Of a stretch of DNA of 5,200 nt, positions 1 through 4,970 are shown piece after piece. How positions within the stretch are numbered: the stretch's first letter is position 1; every line of letters begins with the position of its first letter. Made by a program: the position numbers and the translations under genes. The notes below the pieces were generated by a model. The model was not told where the DNA came from, did not search any database, and was given only the letters and a program-made list of their open reading frames with translations. This DNA comes from an uncultured Clostridia bacterium. Lineage in GTDB: Bacteria > Bacillota > Clostridia > Oscillospirales > Oscillospiraceae. The stretch is taken from positions 1-5,200 of the forward strand of contig CAMVJF010000135.1 in the NCBI GenBank assembly GCA_947167725.1. Reading direction: 5' to 3'.

Positions 1-194
1 GCCATTTCCTTGCTGATGGCCACGCGGGATTCCTTGATCTTCACGATCAGATTGCCGCCGATGGTGTTCATCACCGTGACGGCGCCTCCTACCGTGAAGC
101 CCATGTCTTCCAAATGTTTTTTCATCTCGGGGCTCCCCCCGACCCGCTTGATGACGGCCTCCTCACCCGTGTCTGCCAAAATCAGAGGCATCAT
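1..194 (-). CDS. feoA: Ferrous iron transport protein A (FeoA), 3' end beyond window
   Basis: Small cytoplasmic SH3-like protein that works with the FeoB GTPase permease in Fe(II) uptake. Sixty-four codons are visible. They begin MMPLILADTGEEAVIKRVGG and show the family pattern: an N-terminal 'L.D...GE...IKRV.G', a central 'HLEDMGF..GG.V.V' (about 27-41), and 'GGNLIVKIKESRVAIS' (about 46-61), the conserved hydrophobic strand plus 'SR.A' region. FeoA proteins are usually about 70-80 residues, so only a few residues are missing past position 1; feoB may follow there. Start: tandem ATG codons at 194 and 191, with GGGAGGTGG (minus strand, within 202-210) about nine bases upstream, favouring 194. 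The gene is divergent from a DtxR/MntR-type repressor and has its own promoter and a palindromic candidate operator upstream, so metal-dependent repression is likely (inference). Confidence 0.9.
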   Translation of the reverse strand, partial: MMPLILADTGEEAVIKRVGGSPEMKKHLEDMGFTVGGAVTVMNTIGGNLIVKIKESRVAISKEM

Positions 195-264
195 CGTATC
201 TCCACCTCCCTATTGAGGCCGCATACAGCAATTAAATATATCTAACTGCCGGGCCGTAAAAAGC

Positions 265-282
265 GGTTAAGGAATCTTAACC
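265..282. promoter_or_regulatory. Candidate operator for the metal-dependent repressor (inverted repeat)
   Basis: GGTTAAGGAATCTTAACC is a perfect inverted repeat of 7-bp arms (GGTTAAG / CTTAACC) around a 4-bp centre. It begins directly downstream of the predicted -10 element of the feoA promoter, about where transcription should start, so a bound protein would block initiation. DtxR/IdeR/MntR proteins are known to bind palindromes rich in TTAGGTTA-like half-sites, and such a regulator is encoded next door. Another GGTTAA half-site lies at 320-325 beside the -35 element. The operator role is inferred from symmetry, position and neighbour. Confidence 0.65.
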
Positions 283-289
283 TATGCGT

Positions 290-318
290 AGTTTAACACC
301 TTTAATTTGTGTTGTCAA
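290..318 (-). promoter_or_regulatory. Promoter for feoA (sigma-70/SigA type)
   Basis: On the minus strand, TTGACA (318-313) is followed after exactly 17 bases by TAAACT (295-290). The -35 matches consensus fully and the -10 matches four of six positions. Transcription would begin near 283, leaving a 5' leader of roughly 90 nt before the feoA ATG at 194. The start point abuts the inverted repeat at 265-282. Confidence 0.6.
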
Positions 319-345
319 CGGTTAACTTGTGTTTATTTCTTTTTC

Positions 346-374
346 TTGCTTTTTCCCCGTGTTAGTGGTATCTT
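346..374 (+). promoter_or_regulatory. Possible promoter for the DtxR/MntR-family regulator gene
   Basis: TTGCTT (346-351), 17 bases, then TATCTT (369-374) on the plus strand, at the downstream edge of a T-rich tract. The match is moderate. It would start transcription near 381 and give a leader of about 165 nt before the regulator. No better-spaced pair was found nearer the gene, where the sequence turns GC-rich. Confidence 0.35.
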
Positions 375-380
375 TTAGGA

Positions 381-538
381 AAGAAACTGTGACGAAGGCA
401 GGATCGGCGAAACGGATCGCCGTCGGGCAAGGCGGCCGCCGGACAAGCTGCGGACGGCGCCCGAGGTCGAAGACAACGCACGGCGCGGATCTGAACGCAT
501 AGACCGTCCGGCTTCTGTCCGAAATCAGAATAAGCTTG
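381..538 (+). other. GC-rich untranslated leader upstream of the regulator, able to fold
   Basis: No convincing gene lies here, and the base composition changes sharply from the AT-rich promoter region just before it. A long interrupted stem can be drawn: 440-445 with 516-521, 446-448 with 511-513, and 451-457 (CGGACGG) with 504-510 (CCGTCCG). Smaller possible stems are 405-409 with 418-422 (CGGCG/CGCCG), 457-461 with 482-486 (inside the long stem, though base 457 is shared with it) and the self-complementary GGCGGCCGCC at 431-440. I do not recognise a known riboswitch class; the Mn-sensing yybP-ykoY signature was not seen. It may be a structured 5' leader or simply GC-rich spacer. Confidence 0.3.
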
Positions 539-544
539 GGTGAT
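539..544 (+). promoter_or_regulatory. Ribosome binding site deciding the regulator start
   Basis: GGTGAT matches the right half of the consensus AGGAGGTGAT and sits at the proper distance for the ATG at 549. The alternative GTG (540) and ATG (543) starts overlap this site and have no good site of their own upstream. Confidence 0.5.
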
Positions 545-548
545 GAAA

Positions 549-917
549 ATGAACATACACAAATCCGCGGAAGACTATCTGGAAGCCATGCTCATGCTCA
601 AGGAAGAGCGCGGTTATGTCCGCTCGATCGACGTGGCGGAGAAAATGGGCGTGACCAAGCCGAGCGTCAGCTACGCCACCAAGCGCCTGCGTGAAAGCGG
701 GTATATCACCTTCGACCCCGCCGGGATGATCGTGCTGCTGGAGCCGGGACTGGAGATTGCGGAGCGCATGTATGAGCGCCACAGGCTCCTGACCGAACTG
801 CTGATCGGTCTGGGCGTCAGCGAGGAGACCGCGCGGGAGGACGCCTGCAAGATCGAGCACGACCTGAGCGTGGAGAGCTTCGACGCCATTCGCAAACACG
901 CGCAGCAATATCGCTAA
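549..917 (+). CDS. DtxR/MntR-family metal-dependent transcriptional repressor
   Basis: A 122-residue DNA-binding protein that should repress metal-uptake genes when loaded with Fe(II) or Mn(II). An N-terminal winged helix-turn-helix spans about 5-67; the recognition part lies around 'GVTKPSVSYATKRL' (34-47). The helical dimerisation/metal domain follows. Expected ligands are visible: D9 and E12 in 'SAEDYLE', H78 in 'YERHRLL', and C100, E103, H104 in 'DACKIEHDLS'. D9 matches the Mn-type MntR D8, while C100 sits where MntR has E99 and DtxR has C102, so metal choice is not obvious. There is no C-terminal SH3-like domain, as in MntR and many short clostridial homologues. The ATG at 549 gives the usual family N-terminus; ATG 543 and GTG 540 are alternatives. 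Its divergent neighbour feoA is a likely target, and it may autoregulate. It could equally be named MntR- or IdeR-like. Confidence 0.88.
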   Translation: MNIHKSAEDYLEAMLMLKEERGYVRSIDVAEKMGVTKPSVSYATKRLRESGYITFDPAGMIVLLEPGLEIAERMYERHRLLTELLIGLGVSEETAREDACKIEHDLSVESFDAIRKHAQQYR

Positions 918-930
918 GCTCCCGGACTCG

Positions 931-969
931 AAAAAAAGACCTCCGATCCGCAGATCGGAGGTCTTTTTT
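931..969. terminator. Bidirectional intrinsic terminator
   Basis: An 11-bp perfect stem, GACCTCCGATC (938-948) with GATCGGAGGTC (953-963), closes a CGCA loop and is flanked by A7 (931-937) and T6 (964-969). Read on either strand this is a strong stem followed by a U-run. It lies 14 bp past the regulator stop and immediately beside the stop of the converging methyltransferase gene, so it can end both transcripts. Confidence 0.92.
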
Positions 970-1761
970 CTACTTTTTCCCAACCAGAAGCGCAGAGCCG
1001 GAGAGCGCCATCCACTTTGCCTCCCGCGGAGATATGAACATGCCGTTTGCGGTGTCGATCAGCTCGACCTTTTCATAGCCCATGCTCCTCAGCAGGCCGA
1101 CGAACGCCTGCATATCGCCGTATCTGGCTCTGGAGAAGATGTCGTGAAGCGCGAAGGTCCCGCCCTTTTTCAGCACCCGCAGCGTCTCAAGCAGGATCTT
1201 CTGCCGGTCTCGGCTGGGAATATTGTGATAAACGTAGTTGCTCACGACGGCGTCAAAGCTCTCGTCCGGGAAGTCGAGCCTGAGCGCGTCGCCCTGCCGA
1301 AACTCCGTATTGCCGACGCCTTCGGCTTTGGCGTTCGCCTCGCACAGCGGCTTGTTGTAGGAGGCGTACTCCTTGCCCCAGCGGTCGAGTCCGATAAAAT
1401 GCGCCTGCGGATTGCGTCTGGCGCAGGCGATCGTCAGCGCGCCGCTCCCGCAGCCCACATCCAGGGCGACGCCGCCCTCCGGCAGCGTCACATAGTCTGC
1501 GATCCCCTCGATGACCTGCCGGGACATCTGCCGCTTCCCGTCGTAGGAAAAGGCGCGGTAGAGCAGCTCCATCCACAGCGCGCCTCCTCCCACCGCCGCG
1601 CCGGCGAGCAGCAGGACGCCCGTCGCGGCCGCTTTCACGGTCTCGTTTTTGATCAGTCCCGTGCAGCCGCAGACGGCGGCCAGACCGAAGCAGCCGACCG
1701 CGCCCGCCAGTGTGCCGAGCACCATGCCCTTCGGCATCCAGTTTTTGTAATCCGGTTTCAT
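970..1761 (-). CDS. Membrane-anchored class I SAM-dependent methyltransferase
   Basis: Predicted to move a methyl group from S-adenosylmethionine to an unknown acceptor; 263 residues. The N-terminus carries two hydrophobic segments (about 13-35 and 44-67), a probable membrane hairpin that places the catalytic domain at the inner face of the membrane. The Rossmann-type domain follows: motif I 'ALDVGCGSG' (99-107), acidic end of strand 2 'GLDRW' with D126, 'QGDALRLDFPDESFDAVVSN' (156-175), then 'YVYHNI' (176-181) and 'VLKKGG', typical of UbiE/Methyltransf_11-like enzymes. Start: ATG 1761 has AGGAGG (minus strand, 1774-1769) seven bases upstream. The reading frame stays open upstream to 2331, but that part lies over two membrane-protein genes in another frame and is not coding. 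Last gene of the minus-strand operon, 26 bp after copy C, followed at once by the terminator. Substrate unknown; a lipid or quinone-like molecule would suit the membrane location (inference). Confidence 0.85.
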   Translation of the reverse strand: MKPDYKNWMPKGMVLGTLAGAVGCFGLAAVCGCTGLIKNETVKAAATGVLLLAGAAVGGGALWMELLYRAFSYDGKRQMSRQVIEGIADYVTLPEGGVALDVGCGSGALTIACARRNPQAHFIGLDRWGKEYASYNKPLCEANAKAEGVGNTEFRQGDALRLDFPDESFDAVVSNYVYHNIPSRDRQKILLETLRVLKKGGTFALHDIFSRARYGDMQAFVGLLRSMGYEKVELIDTANGMFISPREAKWMALSGSALLVGKK

Positions 1762-1787
1762 AAATAAGCCTCCTGTCTCTTTTTTTC

Positions 1788-2285
1788 TTATCTGCCGATC
1801 CATAGGGTGATCCACGCCATCAGGGCGCAGACGAAGGGGAACGCGATCAGGCGCTTCAACTGATTGCTTTTGTTGAAGCTGCGGTCGTCCCAGCTTTTGC
1901 AGTCCCTTGTCTCGGGGAAGAAGCGCAGAAAGTACTTCTTTTTGATCACGAGGTACTGATCCTGCACGAGGATATCGAAAACCTTGTATCCGTACAATAA
2001 CAGCATATACCGCCCGAAGATCTGCCGGAAGCCGCAGCTGTGACGGAGTGCGTCCGCACCGATCAGGACGATCCCGCCGACAAATGCGACGGCAAAGACC
2101 GCGGTGAGGAGATACCCGAGGATGCGACGCTCCTTCGGCGGATCGGGGTGATCCTTTGCCGCGTCCCGAATGTCCTGCGGCAAAAAGCGCATAAAGAGCT
2201 TTGTCGGCGCCAGGGGCGGGATCACGAGAACAAAGAGCAGCGACAGCGCGCAGACATAGGCCAAAACGGCAAGCGTCGGCATCAT
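1788..2285 (-). CDS. Four-helix membrane protein, copy C (divergent paralogue of two upstream genes)
   Basis: No characterised family recognised; 165 residues. Predicted membrane segments at about 3-25, 55-78, 89-108 and 143-162, with a charged loop (about 33-54, 'LPQDIRDAAKDHPDPPKERR') between helices 1 and 2 and a polar loop between 3 and 4. It resembles the proteins at 4479-4970 and 3034-3515 in length and layout and in aligned residues: D104 and D109 at the end of helix 3, then 'PETRD' (124-128) where the others have 'PGTED'/'PGCED'. It lacks their WVGH motif. Start: ATGATG at 2285/2282 with GGAGGA just upstream; the first ATG overlaps the TGA of the preceding gene (ATGA), implying translational coupling. 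Function unknown; its setting between a membrane protein and a methyltransferase suggests a membrane complex or pathway. Confidence 0.8.
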   Translation of the reverse strand: MMPTLAVLAYVCALSLLFVLVIPPLAPTKLFMRFLPQDIRDAAKDHPDPPKERRILGYLLTAVFAVAFVGGIVLIGADALRHSCGFRQIFGRYMLLLYGYKVFDILVQDQYLVIKKKYFLRFFPETRDCKSWDDRSFNKSNQLKRLIAFPFVCALMAWITLWIGR

Positions 2286-3016
2286 GGCTCTTCCTCCGGC
2301 GCGCTATGCCCTTCCATTTCCCGCAGAACAAGCTTCTGGCCGCCGAGGAACATCATGATCCAGCCGAAGCTCTCAAAGCCGGAGACAAAACCGTTGAAGG
2401 GCCAGGGGATCAGCAGCTCCAGCAGATAGCCGATCCCGGCGATGATCAGCGGCGCGGCCAGGATCCACGTTTTCTTCAGCGCAAAGGTCCCTCGCAGGAT
2501 CAGGGCGATCCAGCCGATCAGGACGGCAAGCTCGAAGGCGAAGAAGGTCGCCCAATAGGGAACGATCTGAACCATATAAGAACGGTTCCACATTTCCGCA
2601 GCAAGCTCTGTATTGCCCCCGGCAGCGTCATAAAGCAGGTTGAAATTGTGGATCAGCGTCCCGCACTCCAGATGGAAATACAGAAAGCACATGACGCCCA
2701 GGATCAGTCCGGCGATATAGAGCTTCAGCAGCCGCCGATCCCATATGTCCCCGCATTTGGGGAGCATGGTCTTCAAAAAGGCCGCAAAGGGCAGCGCGGC
2801 GAGCGTATAGCAGACGGTGCCGAGCAGTCCGCCGACGTTGGACACCGCGATCCGCCAGTCGGCGATCGTCAGCCAGCCCGAGGAGATCATCCCGGAAATG
2901 GCCGCGCTGTCCTTCGGCTCGATCCCCATGCAGTAGTCGCCGACCATGGCCAGCAGCATGCCGGGGATGACCCAGAGCATCCGGCGGTACACCTTTCGCA
3001 GCTCCTCTTTTGTCAC
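2282..3016 (-). CDS. Six-helix integral membrane protein of unknown function
   Basis: 244 residues from the chosen GTG. About six hydrophobic segments: roughly 11-31, 58-84, 99-121, 146-172, 179-200 and 206-225, with a charged C-terminal tail ending 'APEEEP'. Notable features are 'GDYCMG' at the end of the first segment and 'WLTIADWRIAVSN' before the second. The layout recalls clostridial DUF6796-type membrane proteins, but that match is from memory and weak. Start: GTG at 3016, because GAGAGGGG lies nine bases upstream; a TTG at 3037 in the same frame would overlap the upstream TGA but has no ribosome site. The 3' end overlaps copy C by four bases. No enzymatic motif seen. Confidence 0.78.
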   Translation of the reverse strand: MTKEELRKVYRRMLWVIPGMLLAMVGDYCMGIEPKDSAAISGMISSGWLTIADWRIAVSNVGGLLGTVCYTLAALPFAAFLKTMLPKCGDIWDRRLLKLYIAGLILGVMCFLYFHLECGTLIHNFNLLYDAAGGNTELAAEMWNRSYMVQIVPYWATFFAFELAVLIGWIALILRGTFALKKTWILAAPLIIAGIGYLLELLIPWPFNGFVSGFESFGWIMMFLGGQKLVLREMEGHSAPEEEP

Positions 3017-3025
3017 GTAAAAGCA

Positions 3026-3033
3026 CCCCTCTC
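3026..3033 (-). promoter_or_regulatory. Ribosome binding site fixing a GTG start
   Basis: GAGAGGGG on the minus strand, nine bases before the GTG at 3016. It lies downstream of the alternative TTG (3037), so it supports the GTG and shortens the protein by seven residues relative to the longest frame. Confidence 0.55.
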
Positions 3034-3515
3034 TCAAAACAGCATCACGACGATCCCCGCGACGACGGCCGCTCCGGCGATCCAGATCAGCGTCAGGATC
3101 GTACGCTTTTTCAGCACCTGCCGCCAGGTCTGTACATAGGGGATGTCCTCACAGCCGGGCAGGAGCCAGAAGCCGCTGTGCCCCACCCATAGTCGGTCGA
3201 TCACGACGCCGTCGTACCAGTTCATGACCTCCAGGAACAGGAGCGAGAACAGATACGCCGTCTTGAAATCCGAGACCCGGTCCCAGACGCCGATGATCAG
3301 CACCAGCGCGGCCAGCATGACCAGAAAAAACGGATCATAAAACGCCTTCTCTTTCGCGCCACGGTCTCCCGATCCGAAAGGCATATCGCGAAGGCCCGCT
3401 CCTGTACCGGTTTGGGATAGAAATACAAGCCGTTGATCGCGTTATTTCCGACCGCCAGCTTTACCATCAGGGTGAACAGGAGGCAAAACAGGGCCAGTTG
3501 AAGCAAAAGCAGCAT
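3034..3515 (-). pseudogene. Four-helix membrane protein, copy B, split by a one-base frameshift
   Basis: Two overlapping frames together make one protein. The first (from ATG 3515) covers helix 1 and the charged loop through 'VARKRRRF', then runs off into a wrong frame that ends at 3297. The second frame, -1 relative to it, supplies 'YDPFFLVMLAALVL' and the rest to the TGA at 3034. Joined after F59 in the T4 run (minus strand, 3342-3339), they give 160 residues that align without gaps to copy A (163 residues): 'VQER' (37-40) with 'VQER', 'RRRF' with 'RRLF', 'N..D....ID..WVGH' (99-113), and 'PGCED' (120-124) with 'PGTED'. An extra T would restore the gene. It starts seven bases after the hydrolase stop; its ribosome site (GGTAGG) is weak. 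A true mutation, a sequencing error or slippage are all possible; the motif is not a canonical -1 slippery heptamer. Confidence 0.82.
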
Positions 3516-3522
3516 ATCCGAC

Positions 3523-4449
3523 CTACCATTCCCGAAGCGCTTTTTGCAGTCTTCTGTCGATATCGAGCCGCGTTTCCCGGCACTCCTTCGGATGCTCTTT
3601 CCCGGCTTTGAACATGATACGAACCAGCAGCGAAGAGCCCAACGGCAGCATGATTTTCAGCATGGACTCGGGAAAGGCGAAGTGCGTCCCCTGCTTGTAG
3701 AGCCATGCCTCAAAAACGCATTCATGCGGCGTGTCAAGCAGGCGCTGTTCGATCCGGCGGATGTATTTGCAGGTATCCCAAAGCACGTCGTCCTCCGCGC
3801 CGATGCAGATCACACGGCCGCGGATGCGTTCGACCTTGATCTTTTCCTCTTCCTGTACAGGGTGGCGGCGCTCCGACTCATCGAACATCTTCCGGGACGC
3901 GATCTTGTCCCCGCCGGCCTTGGATTCGGCCATGATCTTCTGCCAGTATTCCGGATGCCGGTAGGCGTATGGCAGATACGGAAGAGGACGACCCTGCCAG
4001 GAGACAGCGGATTCCTGATCGCCCGGCCGCTCGCGCATGCCGTCTTTTCCGTCCTGATAGAAGCCCTCCATGATGAAATCCGGCGGCGACACGGCGACCG
4101 TCAGGCTGATATCCGGGTAATAGGACGCGGCCACAAGCGCCAGCATGCCCGTGGTGGATGCGCCGACGATCCCGATCTTCCCACATCCCTGCGCTTTCAG
4201 GAATTCGATGGCTTTCCCGAAGCGCTCCAAGGGGTAGTTGTGATGTCCGTAGTCCTTTTTCCCCGGCGACATGGCCAGGGCATGGCAGCCCTGCCGGTGC
4301 AGCCATTTTGCGCCCGAGACCGCCATGCGATCCTCAGAGGAATCTCCCAGCATGAGGATCACGGCGCGATCTGCTTTTTGTGCTTTGGGCAAGGGGTACC
4401 ACACGCCGCAAAACCCGTCCCGCTCCGGGGTGAAAGTCTGTTTCTTCAT
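3523..4449 (-). CDS. Alpha/beta hydrolase, acyl-CoA thioesterase/BAAT C-terminal-like
   Basis: 308-residue predicted cytoplasmic serine hydrolase; no signal peptide. The order of elements fits the fold: 'RAVILMLGDSSEDR' (28-41) as strand plus oxyanion-type loop, nucleophile elbow 'GIVGASTTG' (93-101) with S98, 'SPPDF' (121-125), acid region 'GAEDDVLWD' (217-225) with D220/D221 and a tryptophan as in BAAT-type 'DDxxW', and catalytic His in 'QGTHFAF' (H256). The elbow is G-x-S-x-x-G rather than the textbook G-x-S-x-G, as BAAT-like proteins also tend to be. BAAT/thioesterase relatives cleave or transfer acyl groups from thioesters; the actual substrate here is unknown. Start: ATG 4449 with GGAGG about seven bases upstream and a normal family N-terminus; the frame remains open to 4617 but that part overlaps copy A. 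It sits between the two related membrane proteins A and B. Confidence 0.82.
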   Translation of the reverse strand: MKKQTFTPERDGFCGVWYPLPKAQKADRAVILMLGDSSEDRMAVSGAKWLHRQGCHALAMSPGKKDYGHHNYPLERFGKAIEFLKAQGCGKIGIVGASTTGMLALVAASYYPDISLTVAVSPPDFIMEGFYQDGKDGMRERPGDQESAVSWQGRPLPYLPYAYRHPEYWQKIMAESKAGGDKIASRKMFDESERRHPVQEEEKIKVERIRGRVICIGAEDDVLWDTCKYIRRIEQRLLDTPHECVFEAWLYKQGTHFAFPESMLKIMLPLGSSLLVRIMFKAGKEHPKECRETRLDIDRRLQKALREW

Positions 4450-4478
4450 ACCCGTCCTCCGTTTCTTCGGTAAAAAGC

Positions 4479-4970
4479 TTATTTCAAAACCAGCGCCATG
4501 ATCCCGGATATAAGCGCCGAGAGCACGGCAAAGCCCAGCGTGCCTATCAGCCACTTGCCGAGCTTGTCCCTCCGGTCGATATAGGGCCGCAAGTCCTCCG
4601 TGCCGGGGATGATCCATGCCTTTGTATGGCCTACCCAGAATGCGTCGATCCCGAGCCGGTCGATCAGGTTCACGATCGAGAGGATCGCAAAGCTCTGCCA
4701 GAGGCCGGGAAGAAAGCCCCTTGCGCCGTTGACAACATAGACGCTGACCAGGACGAAGGCGAAATAGACCGGGATGCCCAGCCCCTTGAACAGGCGCCGG
4801 TTTCTGTTGATCTGCTCTCTTGTAATCAGGCCGTTTTCTATGCAGCGCTCCTGCACGTCCGTATGGTACAGAAAGACCAAGTTGACCGCGCTCTTACGGA
4901 TGCCGATCGCGCAGAAGCCGACCAGCAGCGCGCCAAGCAGCAAGCCCTCTATCATGATCTTGCCGATCAT
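4479..4970 (-). CDS. Four-helix membrane protein, copy A
   Basis: 163 residues, uncharacterised. Hydrophobic segments at about 5-24, 63-81, 90-111 and 141-162. A charged loop (35-61), with 'VQER' (39-42) and 'RNRRLF' (56-61), joins helices 1 and 2. Between helices 3 and 4 lies the family signature 'D109-x-F-W-V-G-H115' followed by 'P122-G-T-E-D126' and a basic stretch. Copy B shares the signature almost unchanged; copy C keeps part of it. The conserved His, Trp, Asp and Glu residues at a membrane edge could bind a ligand or metal (inference). Start: ATG 4970 with GGGAGGAG seven bases upstream; it overlaps the preceding hydrolase stop as ATGA, implying coupled translation. A 29-bp gap separates it from the next hydrolase. 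Confidence 0.82.
   Translation of the reverse strand: MIGKIMIEGLLLGALLVGFCAIGIRKSAVNLVFLYHTDVQERCIENGLITREQINRNRRLFKGLGIPVYFAFVLVSVYVVNGARGFLPGLWQSFAILSIVNLIDRLGIDAFWVGHTKAWIIPGTEDLRPYIDRRDKLGKWLIGTLGFAVLSALISGIMALVLK

Noticed and set aside
389..502. Possible leader peptide starting GTG (37 residues, very basic) in the regulator leader
   Set aside because: Has an AGGA upstream, but that would lie at or before the predicted transcription start; composition is that of random GC-rich DNA and no attenuator-like pattern is seen.
525..983. Minus-strand open frame of 152 residues opposite the regulator
   Set aside because: Runs through the terminator hairpin and is antisense to the clearly conserved DtxR/MntR-type gene.
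1144..1767. Plus-strand open frame of 207 residues opposite the methyltransferase
   Set aside because: Shadow of a gene with intact SAM-binding motifs; no ribosome site or domain of its own.
1762..2331. In-frame upstream extension of the methyltransferase to a 453-residue protein
   Set aside because: It lies over copy C and the end of the six-helix protein in another frame, reads as an arginine/cysteine-rich, non-family sequence, and the internal ATG at 1761 has a perfect AGGAGG site.
2201..3139. Long plus-strand open frame of 312 residues
   Set aside because: Antisense to membrane-protein genes with good ribosome sites and overlaps; its product is low-complexity, rich in Q, D, R and P, as expected of a GC-rich shadow frame. 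It also spans several gene boundaries.
3337..3343. Programmed -1 frameshift signal in copy B
   Set aside because: Zero-frame codons are CGT-TTT-ATG, which do not form a canonical slippery heptamer, and no clear stimulatory stem was picked out downstream; mutation or sequence error is simpler.
3544..4473. Long plus-strand open frame of 309 residues
   Set aside because: Mirror image of the hydrolase gene, which has clear catalytic motifs; the plus-strand product shows no recognisable domain.
4450..4617. In-frame N-terminal extension of the BAAT-like hydrolase
   Set aside because: It overlaps the conserved C-terminal half of copy A and has no hydrolase-like content; ATG 4449 has a GGAGG site.
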